DNA from: Algoriphagus aquimarinus
Lineage (GTDB): Bacteria; Bacteroidota; Bacteroidia; Cytophagales; Cyclobacteriaceae
Length of the DNA stretch: 64,000 nucleotides
Direction: 5' to 3'
Assembly (NCBI RefSeq): GCF_007997215.1
Contig: NZ_VORW01000015.1
Span: 36,817 to 100,816 of the forward strand
The position numbers and the translations under genes are program-made. Under the pieces are notes generated by a model that saw nothing but the letters and a program-made list of their open reading frames with translations, had not been told where the DNA came from and made no database searches. Positions 32,356 to 40,309 of the stretch are shown piece by piece; positions within the stretch are counted from its first letter, which is position 1, and each line of letters begins with the position of its first letter.

Positions 32356-33831
32356 TTATTTGTCAACTACGTTTGATAGGTTTATTGTAAAAATCTGGAA
32401 GAAAGACTTACCCGCTAAGTCTACTTTCCTATTGTATGCTAATATGTGCCCTGTATTGGACCAGTTAATATTGCTAAGATTTGTGTTTGAATTATCCGGA
32501 GCAGCTAAAACCTGCTGAGTTATACCATCACTCACTCCTGTGATATATATAGCTTCTTTTGCCCCATAGGCGAGATATTTCCCATCGGAACTCAAGCTGA
32601 AACTGGTATCAGGGGAAAATGTATTTTTGGTGATCGCTTTGATCTCTCCGCCATTGGGAGAGACTGTATAAATCTGTACTATTCCTGCATCATCTTTTTG
32701 ATAGAAATAGATGGAATCCCCATCCGGTGAAGAGCGCAACCATTGTCTTGGCCCTTGCACTCCTGGGAATTTCTGGTCAGCTGTAAAAGTCAATCTGCGT
32801 TGTTTGACACCCACCGGAATAGTAGGCAAAGAGGTAAGACTTCCCCCATCAACTGACGAGATAAGTTCAGAAATGCTGGAAGAAATGTCAGCGATAAATA
32901 CTTCTGTAACCTTCTCTCCAGTCTCAGATACCACATCTCCCAAAAAAACCAACGCCTGATTTTGCCTAGTACCGTCTAGCTTGGTATAGCCAGAATTCCC
33001 TACCCAGCATTCTTCATAGGCTTTGTCAACCTGATCAGATCCTGGCTTAGGATCAGCAGTCACTTCTGCCAGCAGAACTGCAAAACTCGTCCCATCAAAA
33101 TTTTCATCATCTACTTTTCCATTGATAGCTACTCGCTCTCCTAGGATAAAAGCACCTACTGTCCTAAGGTCTTTGATAGCAGGATTTACTTTTGATTCAC
33201 TCTCAAGAACTTGGTCATTATAAGTAAAGCTAACAAACCGCCCATCTGAACTGTAGGAATAAGCATGTGAACCTCCACGCAGTGCGCCTTTAGTGAATGG
33301 TACCTGCACATCCCGAGCTTCCATAGCTTCAGATTTATTCGATTCATCCAAGCTAACTTGCTTAGCAACCCGAGCCGTAAATCCATAAGGCTGCTCCTGG
33401 GAAGCATTCATCAATCCATGAATAAAAACCACTTCATTCCTTGAGGGATGAAAACTTACGGCACCTGTACCAGGGCCGAAAACAGTTTGATTTTCCAATT
33501 GGTAGATGGTTTTAACTTCCTGTGTTTCCACATCCACCACTTGGATAGAAGCATTTTCCCCAATTTTGGAATCATCGTTTCTATTGTCAAACACAAGCAG
33601 TTTATCATCAGGAGAAAATGCCTGTCGTTGATTTAAAAAGTGTCCTGAAGGATCACTGGTAAGCTGGATTTCCACTATTTCTATTGTATCAAGAGTTTCG
33701 TTTTGAGTATTCACGTTTGAGATTCTGGGATTACATTGTACCATCGAAAAACACATCGCATTCAGCAATAGAAGGGAAAATACCCTGGAGGTTAAAGCAT
33801 GACCCTTTATTTTCTTAGTCATTTCCGTCAA
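32356..33831 (-). CDS. DUF3748-like (YidR-type) beta-propeller lipoprotein
   Basis: 491 residues. Lipoprotein signal ending in MVQC (Cys about 33). Repeated TolB/WD-like blades: RQAFSPDDKLLVFDNRNDDS, AVSFHPSRNEVVFIHGLMNA, HAYSYSSDGRFVSFTYNDQV, FSLSSDGKYLAYGAKEAIY. The combination VFDNRND...VVFIHG resembles the DUF3748 family (E. coli YidR, which also lies near a sugar-acid operon); this call is by motif memory and not certain. It probably binds a ligand or partner at the outer membrane or periplasm. It is encoded 3 bases from each neighbour in a tight operon. Confidence 0.6.
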   Translation of the reverse strand: MTEMTKKIKGHALTSRVFSLLLLNAMCFSMVQCNPRISNVNTQNETLDTIEIVEIQLTSDPSGHFLNQRQAFSPDDKLLVFDNRNDDSKIGENASIQVVDVETQEVKTIYQLENQTVFGPGTGAVSFHPSRNEVVFIHGLMNASQEQPYGFTARVAKQVSLDESNKSEAMEARDVQVPFTKGALRGGSHAYSYSSDGRFVSFTYNDQVLESESKVNPAIKDLRTVGAFILGERVAINGKVDDENFDGTSFAVLLAEVTADPKPGSDQVDKAYEECWVGNSGYTKLDGTRQNQALVFLGDVVSETGEKVTEVFIADISSSISELISSVDGGSLTSLPTIPVGVKQRRLTFTADQKFPGVQGPRQWLRSSPDGDSIYFYQKDDAGIVQIYTVSPNGGEIKAITKNTFSPDTSFSLSSDGKYLAYGAKEAIYITGVSDGITQQVLAAPDNSNTNLSNINWSNTGHILAYNRKVDLAGKSFFQIFTINLSNVVDK

Positions 33832-33834
33832 AAA

Positions 33835-35802
33835 TCATTTCTGAAAATGATAGAAATGCCCATCTTCCGCGCCCACAAAAATCTCCCAAACGCCATCCTT
33901 ATTCCAATCGACAAAGGTCGGACTGGTGGTATGTCCAGCCAATACTTTTTCTGAAAGTGGGCCTTTGTGGCTGAAGGTAACTTTGCCTGATTCTTCACTG
34001 ATATTTTCAAACAGAGTCACATTCACACTATTTATTAACAGATCAAGATCTCCGTCGTTGTCCCAGTCCACCAATGAGATTTTTCTTCTCCCACTTCCAC
34101 CGGCCTCTGCATTGTTCAGACGTAGCGGGCCGCCTTCAGCATTTTCAGCTTTGTCCCTATTCGAATAGACAGAAACATTGTCACCATAGAATATCCGCTG
34201 ACCGGGAAGAATGGCTTGCTGACCATTTTCATTTACACCTTTGAAAAAGGACAGATATCCTTCAAAATCCAGCATGACTAAATCCATCACACCGTCCTTG
34301 TCCCAGTCTATGGCATATGGAGTGGTCCGCCACTGAGTGACCAATTCATCTTGCGCTGACTTCCACCAGTTCCAGGCGGGAGAAGTAGCCACTTCTTTGC
34401 CTCGATTAACTTGGATAGGTTTGGGTGCTTCTAAGCCCGAGCCTGTATTTCTGATCCATTCTATCTTTCCCCAGATGGAATTAAAAATAATATCCTTATT
34501 CCCATCGCCATCCCAGTCTGCCACTGACAGTGTGGTGTAACCCCATTTGGCTTCGGCTGGACCTTGGATAGATCCATTTTCATTTGCCTGAATGCGTATA
34601 GGTTTTCCTCCCACTTCCAGAAGTTTCGGTTCATTCCAACTTGGCTTTTCTCCTCCGCCAATATTCTCTATAAAAGCAAAATAACCTGCTGAATTCCCTG
34701 TAATGATATCTTCATCCCCATCATTGTCCCAGTCCACGCTTACTGGCGTAGCCAAAGCTCCGAACTTCAGGTTATCAGATTGCTGGCGAAAGTATCTTGG
34801 CGATTCAAATTGAGGGACATTTCCGATTTGTTTCCCCGTGTTCCTCACTAAAGCGACACGTCCATCTTCGTCTCCGACGACCAGATCTACATGACCATCT
34901 TTGTCCCAATCCACGGCAACAGGAATAATCATCTCCAGATCCATTTTGATCAGGCCAGCATCATTTTTCAGAAAAACACCTTCCTTATACCTTGGCCTTT
35001 GTCTAGTCCCAATATTTTCGAAGTAAGTCATACGGTCCAAAAATTCTCCGCAGATCAGATCCAGATCACCGTCTCCATCAAAATCCGCAAAATTCGGCGA
35101 AGGCGCTCCATAGACATCAAGCATTTTTCCTCCGGCTTCTATTCTTCCTTTATTTACATAGATACCATTTTGATTTTCAAGCAAGAGCACAAAGCCATGA
35201 AGAGGTCCATTGATCCAAACACCGGTGTCATTAAAAGCATTGTCCCATCCATAATCTGCCCAATCGTCAATACCCACAACCACATCTAGGTCTCCGTCAC
35301 CCTCATAATCAACCATTTTCCATTGGTTGAAACGAACCTTCTCAAAGCCTTTCTTTAGTTCATCTGCATCAAAAAGCACCTGTTCATTACGTGCCAGCTT
35401 AGTCTTGAAATCCACCAATTCAACTCCAGGAACATTGACTTTTACACCTTCATCGATGTGGGAAATCTGCACATTCTTGATCGCATCGCCCATTCGGACG
35501 GGTGCTGCGAAATCAGGAAAATCATCCCCCGTAGTATTCTCAAAAAAGTATAATCCATTGAACGGTTTGTCAGGACAGGAAACCAGCATATCCATATCTC
35601 CATCCCCATCGTAATCCATCGGTAGCGGCCAGGCCCAAAGTCCTACTCCCAAAAAAGAAGTGGTGTTTGCGTTATTGTACTTGACGATTTCGAAGTCAGT
35701 GGTGGCATGCTGAGCATAACTCAAATTCACCCAAAAAGTAGCGCATAAGCTAAGAGTGATCGTATTTTTCAGGAAGCACTTTACTTTGGAAAGAGGCGGC
35801 AT
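33835..35802 (-). CDS. FG-GAP/VCBS repeat secreted beta-propeller protein
   Basis: 655 residues with a signal peptide (KNTITLSLCATFWVNLSYAQ). At least seven calcium-binding-like FG-GAP motifs D-x-D-x-D-G-x-x-D: MDYDGDGDMDMLV, VDYEGDGDLDVVV, ADFDGDGDLDLIC, VDWDKDGHVDLVV, VDWDNDGDEDIIT, ADWDGDGNKDIIF, VDWDNDGDLDLLI. Such propellers bind carbohydrates or proteins outside the cell; related proteins in Bacteroidota and Planctomycetes are associated with polysaccharide use. No T9SS C-terminal domain is seen; the C-terminus ends in an FG-GAP-like blade (WEIFVGAEDGHFYHFQK). First gene of the operon that also encodes the DUF3748-like protein, aldolase, symporter and kinase. Confidence 0.85.
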   Translation of the reverse strand: MPPLSKVKCFLKNTITLSLCATFWVNLSYAQHATTDFEIVKYNNANTTSFLGVGLWAWPLPMDYDGDGDMDMLVSCPDKPFNGLYFFENTTGDDFPDFAAPVRMGDAIKNVQISHIDEGVKVNVPGVELVDFKTKLARNEQVLFDADELKKGFEKVRFNQWKMVDYEGDGDLDVVVGIDDWADYGWDNAFNDTGVWINGPLHGFVLLLENQNGIYVNKGRIEAGGKMLDVYGAPSPNFADFDGDGDLDLICGEFLDRMTYFENIGTRQRPRYKEGVFLKNDAGLIKMDLEMIIPVAVDWDKDGHVDLVVGDEDGRVALVRNTGKQIGNVPQFESPRYFRQQSDNLKFGALATPVSVDWDNDGDEDIITGNSAGYFAFIENIGGGEKPSWNEPKLLEVGGKPIRIQANENGSIQGPAEAKWGYTTLSVADWDGDGNKDIIFNSIWGKIEWIRNTGSGLEAPKPIQVNRGKEVATSPAWNWWKSAQDELVTQWRTTPYAIDWDKDGVMDLVMLDFEGYLSFFKGVNENGQQAILPGQRIFYGDNVSVYSNRDKAENAEGGPLRLNNAEAGGSGRRKISLVDWDNDGDLDLLINSVNVTLFENISEESGKVTFSHKGPLSEKVLAGHTTSPTFVDWNKDGVWEIFVGAEDGHFYHFQK

Positions 35803-36182
35803 ACTTACTTAGGTTTTGGATTTCATTTTTTCAGGTCTTAAGACTCCAACTCATATTTCTCAACCATTGATTCAGGTCAAAAAATAATACTTGTGATAAA
35901 CTAATAAGCTAAATAAAAGTTGAGACAGTGAATTTTTATTTAGCTGAAAATCCATCATCACATTGATTTTGGTGCTGTTTTTACTTTACTAAATATCAGT
36001 TGAATTTACACACCAAGCCTAGTCAATTTTATTAAAAAATTCCACAATCTTACCATGTTAATATATGAATTGAGGCCAATCCCTAGCAAAATCATATAAT
36101 TGGTTGCTATATTAAACATTCCAATTTATTTTGAAAAAAATAGATTTACAGAAAAAAACATCAATAACTCCTTTAAATTCGA
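35803..36182. promoter_or_regulatory. divergent control region between operon and AraC gene
   Basis: About 380 A+T-rich bases between the divergent operon (35802) and the AraC activator (36183). Both promoters must lie here. I see no clear match to the Bacteroidota -33/-7 consensus and no strong palindrome. Confidence 0.5.
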
Positions 36183-37052
36183 ATGAAAGCCCATTTCCAC
36201 AAAGTTGCAATCGAACCAGCAAAATCCTTTAATATCCGCTTGGATCAAAAGCCAAACTTTGGCACATTATGGCATTACCATCCAGAGTTGGAACTGCACT
36301 ACATCATCAAAGGTGAAGGCACACAATACATTGGAGATAGCGTAAGTAATTTTAAAAATGGAGACATGGTTCTCTTAGGTGAGAATCTACCGCATACTTG
36401 GAGGTGCAAAGAAGAGTATTTCAAAGAAAACAATACTTTGGATGTTTGCGCTTACGTTCTTCAATTTCATCCAACTTTTTTAGGGCAAGAATTTCTACAA
36501 CTCCCCGAGGCACAAGCTATTCCTGCTCTATTTGAAAAGGCAAAGCAAGGATTGGTAATCTCAGGAAATACCAAACTAAAAGTAGCTGAACTGCTTCAGC
36601 AATTAGAGCAAGCCACTGATCTGAATAGAATAATTCTTTTACTTGAGATCATTGAAATTTTGTCAGAGACAGATGAATATCAAACGATCTCACCAAGCTA
36701 TGCCTTTAGCCATTTGACAAACTTGTCTGAAATGCACCGATTAGAGAAAATCTATTCATTTGTCCTAGCTAATTATAGGGGAGAAATTAATCTATCAGAA
36801 ATTGCTTCACTTTCTAACCTGAGTACCTCTTCGTTTTGCCGATATTTCAGAACAATGACCAATAAAACATTTTTTGAATTTGTTATTGAAATAAGGATTT
36901 CAAATGCATGTAGAGAATTGATTCAGAACCAACTCACCACTCAGGCAATTTGCTATGAATCTGGATTTAACACCCTTTCAAATTTTTACAGGCATTTTAA
37001 AAAAGTAAAAGGAATGACTCCATTTGAGTATAAAAAACAATACCTGACTTAG
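36183..37052 (+). CDS. AraC-family regulator with cupin sensor domain
   Basis: 289 residues. Residues about 20-90 are a cupin-like sugar-sensing domain (LWHYHPELELHYIIKGEGTQ, then GDMVLLGENLPHTW). Residues about 190-288 are the two AraC-type HTH motifs (LSEIASLSNLSTSSFCRYFR and TQAICYESGFNTLSNFYRHF, ending GMTPFEYKKQY). Divergent from the five-gene catabolic operon, so most likely its ligand-responsive activator. A 165-base copy of its 3' end lies at 38588. Confidence 0.88.
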   Translation: MKAHFHKVAIEPAKSFNIRLDQKPNFGTLWHYHPELELHYIIKGEGTQYIGDSVSNFKNGDMVLLGENLPHTWRCKEEYFKENNTLDVCAYVLQFHPTFLGQEFLQLPEAQAIPALFEKAKQGLVISGNTKLKVAELLQQLEQATDLNRIILLLEIIEILSETDEYQTISPSYAFSHLTNLSEMHRLEKIYSFVLANYRGEINLSEIASLSNLSTSSFCRYFRTMTNKTFFEFVIEIRISNACRELIQNQLTTQAICYESGFNTLSNFYRHFKKVKGMTPFEYKKQYLT

Positions 37053-37201
37053 TAGAATAATTCAAAATTTTTCAACAGTATTTAATAATCATATAATTTA
37101 TAACCCTATATTATTGGAGGATTTTTCTACATAACAGATTAATTTTTAAGTTTTTAAGGAAATTCTACTTTTCTCATTTTCTCACAATTATTTAATTATT
37201 T

Positions 37202-38410
37202 ATGAAAAACATCAAAAACCTGAGCAAACATTTAATGACAATGTTTGCTCTATCGATTTTCCTGCTAACGGCATGTGAAATAGAACCCAAAGAATCCATT
37301 ACCCCACCTGGGGCTGAAGGGATTTCATCTAACATGATGGATAGATTCAAATCACTTCCTGAAGGATTTCAGGCCAGAATTGATCCTAAACTCAACTTTG
37401 GATCTGAATCGGCTCGGCAAACTAATTTAGGAGTACAAACAGATCAACAGTATAGAGAAATAGTACGGAGAATATTAAACGCCGTGGAAGATTCAGAATG
37501 TAGTGACACAGACCTATACTTATGGCTAGATGAGGAACTTGCAGATTGGGATGATGAAGTAATTTTTTATGCAATTGTTTCTGGAATGTTGGATTTCCCA
37601 ACTTATGACGCATTCCTTTTCGAAAACAGTTCAGAAGGTCAATATTTCGGAAAGGATGGAGAATACACTCAATCTACTACCAAAGCTTTTAAAGATTTAC
37701 AACGCTTTTGGAATATAGATTCGAAGGGCATTGTATTAGCTGCCATGCATGGAAATATGTTATTGGATAGAGAAAAAGTAATTAGAATAGATAAAATCTT
37801 ATATGGTGATGATCAAGAGACAGCTGAAGATTATGCTGATCTAATTCTAGATTTATTGGATTACTTTCCCCAATACAGGAATGGTGACCACCCGATATTT
37901 ACATTTAACGCTTTCGCCACAAGCGGTTTCTTTTTCCCTCCTGCAGGAGGCGATATTCCACCTAAAATAATAATGGGTGATGGAATTCTGGAAGCTTACT
38001 CTGCTCTAGGATTTGATGATGTAGCACCTCAGGCAATACTTGCACATGAATTTGGCCATCATATTCAGTTTCAACTGGGACTTTTTGACAGCCCAATAAC
38101 TGACCCTGCTGAGGCAACAAGACGAACTGAAATGATGGCTGATGCCTACTCAGCTTATTATTTGTCTCATGCTAGGGGAGCTACAATGCAATGGAAAAGA
38201 GTTCAACAATTCTTAGAGGTATTCTTTAACATAGGTGATTGTGGATTTGATAACAGCGGACATCACGGTACTCCACTTCAGAGAATGGCTGCAGCAGAAT
38301 GGGGATACCAAGTTGCTAATACTGCTAAAAAACAAGGTCAAATTTTGACTAGTGAGGAATTCGCTGCGTTGTTTGAGGCCAAATTACCAGAACTAGTTGC
38401 CGTTCCATAA
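37202..38410 (+). CDS. zincin-type metallopeptidase lipoprotein
   Basis: 402 residues. Lipoprotein signal with LLTAC (Cys25). The zinc motif HEFGHH (His282, Glu283, His286) sits in QAILAHEFGHHIQF and is followed after about 25 residues by EMMADAYSAYYLSHARG, a likely third ligand region like in neutral zinc metallopeptidases with HExxH...D/E. The first two thirds are Asp/Glu-rich with no recognised domain. It may be an extracytoplasmic metallopeptidase of unknown substrate. It follows the AraC gene by 149 bases and has its own terminator. Its Bacteroidota homologues are generally hypothetical lipoproteins. Confidence 0.7.
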   Translation: MKNIKNLSKHLMTMFALSIFLLTACEIEPKESITPPGAEGISSNMMDRFKSLPEGFQARIDPKLNFGSESARQTNLGVQTDQQYREIVRRILNAVEDSECSDTDLYLWLDEELADWDDEVIFYAIVSGMLDFPTYDAFLFENSSEGQYFGKDGEYTQSTTKAFKDLQRFWNIDSKGIVLAAMHGNMLLDREKVIRIDKILYGDDQETAEDYADLILDLLDYFPQYRNGDHPIFTFNAFATSGFFFPPAGGDIPPKIIMGDGILEAYSALGFDDVAPQAILAHEFGHHIQFQLGLFDSPITDPAEATRRTEMMADAYSAYYLSHARGATMQWKRVQQFLEVFFNIGDCGFDNSGHHGTPLQRMAAAEWGYQVANTAKKQGQILTSEEFAALFEAKLPELVAVP

Positions 38411-38434
38411 TAGTTAATTTGAACTTTACTAGTA

Positions 38435-38467
38435 AAAATCACCCTGCATTTTAGACAGGGTGATTTT
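38435..38467 (+). terminator. terminator of metallopeptidase gene
   Basis: AAAATCACCCTG pairs with CAGGGTGATTTT around a 9-base loop, 24 bases after the stop. Confidence 0.85.
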
Positions 38468-38587
38468 CTATTTATAGCCAGTCCACATATTCAACCAGTA
38501 TTTATTGAAAATTAAAAACCAAAATTTCGAGCTCCTGAGCCAATCGTAATTCACAAGGGAACCCATCATATTTATTCTTTCGCTTAT

Positions 38588-38773
38588 GTTATTGAAATAA
38601 GGATTTCAAATGCATGTAGAGAATTGATTCAAAACCAACTCACCACTCAGGCAATTTGCTATGAATCTGGATTTAACACCCTTTCAAATTTTTACAGGCA
38701 CTTTAAAAAAGTAAAAGGAATGACTCCATTTGAGTATAAAAAACATTATTGCATGCAGAATATCCCAATATAA
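38588..38773 (+). pseudogene. duplicated 3' fragment of the AraC-family gene at 36183
   Basis: Bases from about 38588 to 38743 match about 36881-37036 with only about three mismatches (cagaac/caaaac, gcattt/gcactt, aacaat/aacatt). The frame encodes VIEIRISNACRELI, QNQLTTQAICYESGFNTL and KGMTPFEYKKHY, then diverges (CMQNIPI) and stops at 38771-38773. There is no upstream part, so it is a dead fragment of the second HTH. It lies just before the second Gfo/Idh copy, between two terminators. Confidence 0.9.
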
Positions 38774-38843
38774 TAGCCAATGAAGATTTGCTATTTCTTG
38801 GTGCAATTTTCACATGTAAAATTCTGACTATTTGAACATTACA

Positions 38844-38885
38844 AAAAGAGGCCTGTCAAGGATATTATCCTGACAGGCCTCTTTT
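38844..38885 (-). terminator. terminator of SusC-SusD-Gfo/Idh operon
   Basis: AAAAGAGGCCTGTCA pairs with TGACAGGCCTCTTTT, a perfect 15-bp stem, followed on the minus strand by a T run; 22 bases after the Gfo/Idh stop. Confidence 0.88.
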
Positions 38886-38907
38886 ATATAATTAGGAAAT
38901 CAATTCT

Positions 38908-40251
38908 CTAAACCTGATCAGGCACTTCAAATCCTGGTCTATAGTCGCGGGTTAACATTTTATCCGCTTCAGGATCATTGACAAAAGTCTCCGATTTTGG
39001 ATCAAAATCTAAAACTCTTCCCAGTCTATAAGAAATATTTCCCAAGTGAGCCAAACCTGAAGCGAGGTGTGCTGTTTCCACAGGTCCATTCAAGATGGAC
39101 TTGTCATGCTTGCGAACTGCATCTATGAAGTTGGCAAAGTGTCCATCCGTTCCGCCGGCTCCTCTATCCATACCCGAAGAAGCTGCTGCTCCATCATCTC
39201 CTGATATACCTGGAGTTCCCTTTTCACCAAGGAAAGTCTGAAACTTATCATAACCATCGACAACAAGGTATCCCTTGTCACCATAGAAGATATTTCCTAC
39301 CGAAGCACCGCCTTCTGAATTGGTGTACCATGGGCGAACTTCAAATTGTATAATCTTATTTTCCTCTGGATAATTATAGATAGAAGTAAGTACCTCGGGC
39401 ACTTCCTTGCTGTCATCCCAAAGGAACTTACCGCCCATAGAAGTGATTTTTGTAGGGAAACCTACATCCAGTCCCCACATACAAAGATCCGTTTCATGGA
39501 TCCCTTGGTTGCCAACATCTCCATTGCCATAGTCCCAGTTCCAATGCCAGTTATAATGCACTAGGTTACGTGTAAAGGGTCTTTTAGGTGCAGGGCCAGT
39601 CCATAAGTCGTAGTCCAATCCTTCAGGAACTGGAGAAACACCTTTGTCGCCAATATCTCCACGCATTCTAAACACAAGACCCCGTGCCATATAGACTCTA
39701 CCGATGTAGCCTTCCCGCATCAATTTTATCGCTTGCTGAACTGCCGGAGAGCTTCTCAATTGCACACCATGTTGAACAATACGGTCATACTTGGCGGCTG
39801 CCTCTATCATCTTTCGTCCTTCAGAGATATTATGAGAGCCTGGCTTTTCTACATAGACATCCTTACCCGCCTGACAAGCCCAGATAGTAGCCAATGCGTG
39901 CCAGTGATTGGGAGTTGCCAGACTTACTACATCAATGTCCTTGTTGTCAAATACCTTTCGTAGATCCTGCTCCAAGGCCACATCCATGTTGTATTTCTCC
40001 TTGAAAGTCTTTTTACCAGCCGTCAATAAGTTCATGTCCGGATCGCAAAGCGTCGTTACCTGAACGTCTTTCTGGGCCATAAAGCCTTGAATATGGCTTT
40101 TTCCTCTACCATTGATTCCCAATACAGCAGCATTAATTCTGTCATTTGCTCCAAATGCTGACGCTGGAATGATGGTAGGTAGTACCAGGGCAGCGGTGCC
40201 GGCAATTGCTGTTTTTTTAATGAAGTTTCTTCTTGATGGTTCTTTATTCAT
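38908..40251 (-). CDS. Tat-exported Gfo/Idh/MocA family oxidoreductase, copy 2
   Basis: 447 residues, same architecture as the protein at 19327: Tat signal RRNFIKKTAIAGTAALVLP, Rossmann motif AVLGINGRGKSH, EKPGSHN, and C-terminal substrate domain. The two are identical over nearly all residues 165-447 and differ in clustered changes between about 55 and 160. This copy is the last gene of the SusC-SusD operon (58-base gap after SusD), which is probably the ancestral setting, with a role in processing the glycan-derived sugar taken up by SusC/D. Confidence 0.9.
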   Translation of the reverse strand: MNKEPSRRNFIKKTAIAGTAALVLPTIIPASAFGANDRINAAVLGINGRGKSHIQGFMAQKDVQVTTLCDPDMNLLTAGKKTFKEKYNMDVALEQDLRKVFDNKDIDVVSLATPNHWHALATIWACQAGKDVYVEKPGSHNISEGRKMIEAAAKYDRIVQHGVQLRSSPAVQQAIKLMREGYIGRVYMARGLVFRMRGDIGDKGVSPVPEGLDYDLWTGPAPKRPFTRNLVHYNWHWNWDYGNGDVGNQGIHETDLCMWGLDVGFPTKITSMGGKFLWDDSKEVPEVLTSIYNYPEENKIIQFEVRPWYTNSEGGASVGNIFYGDKGYLVVDGYDKFQTFLGEKGTPGISGDDGAAASSGMDRGAGGTDGHFANFIDAVRKHDKSILNGPVETAHLASGLAHLGNISYRLGRVLDFDPKSETFVNDPEADKMLTRDYRPGFEVPDQV

Positions 40252-40309
40252 TGTATTCGGTTTTAAGGGTTTTTGTTTGACTTAATTCATCCTAGTTAAA
40301 GAAATACAA

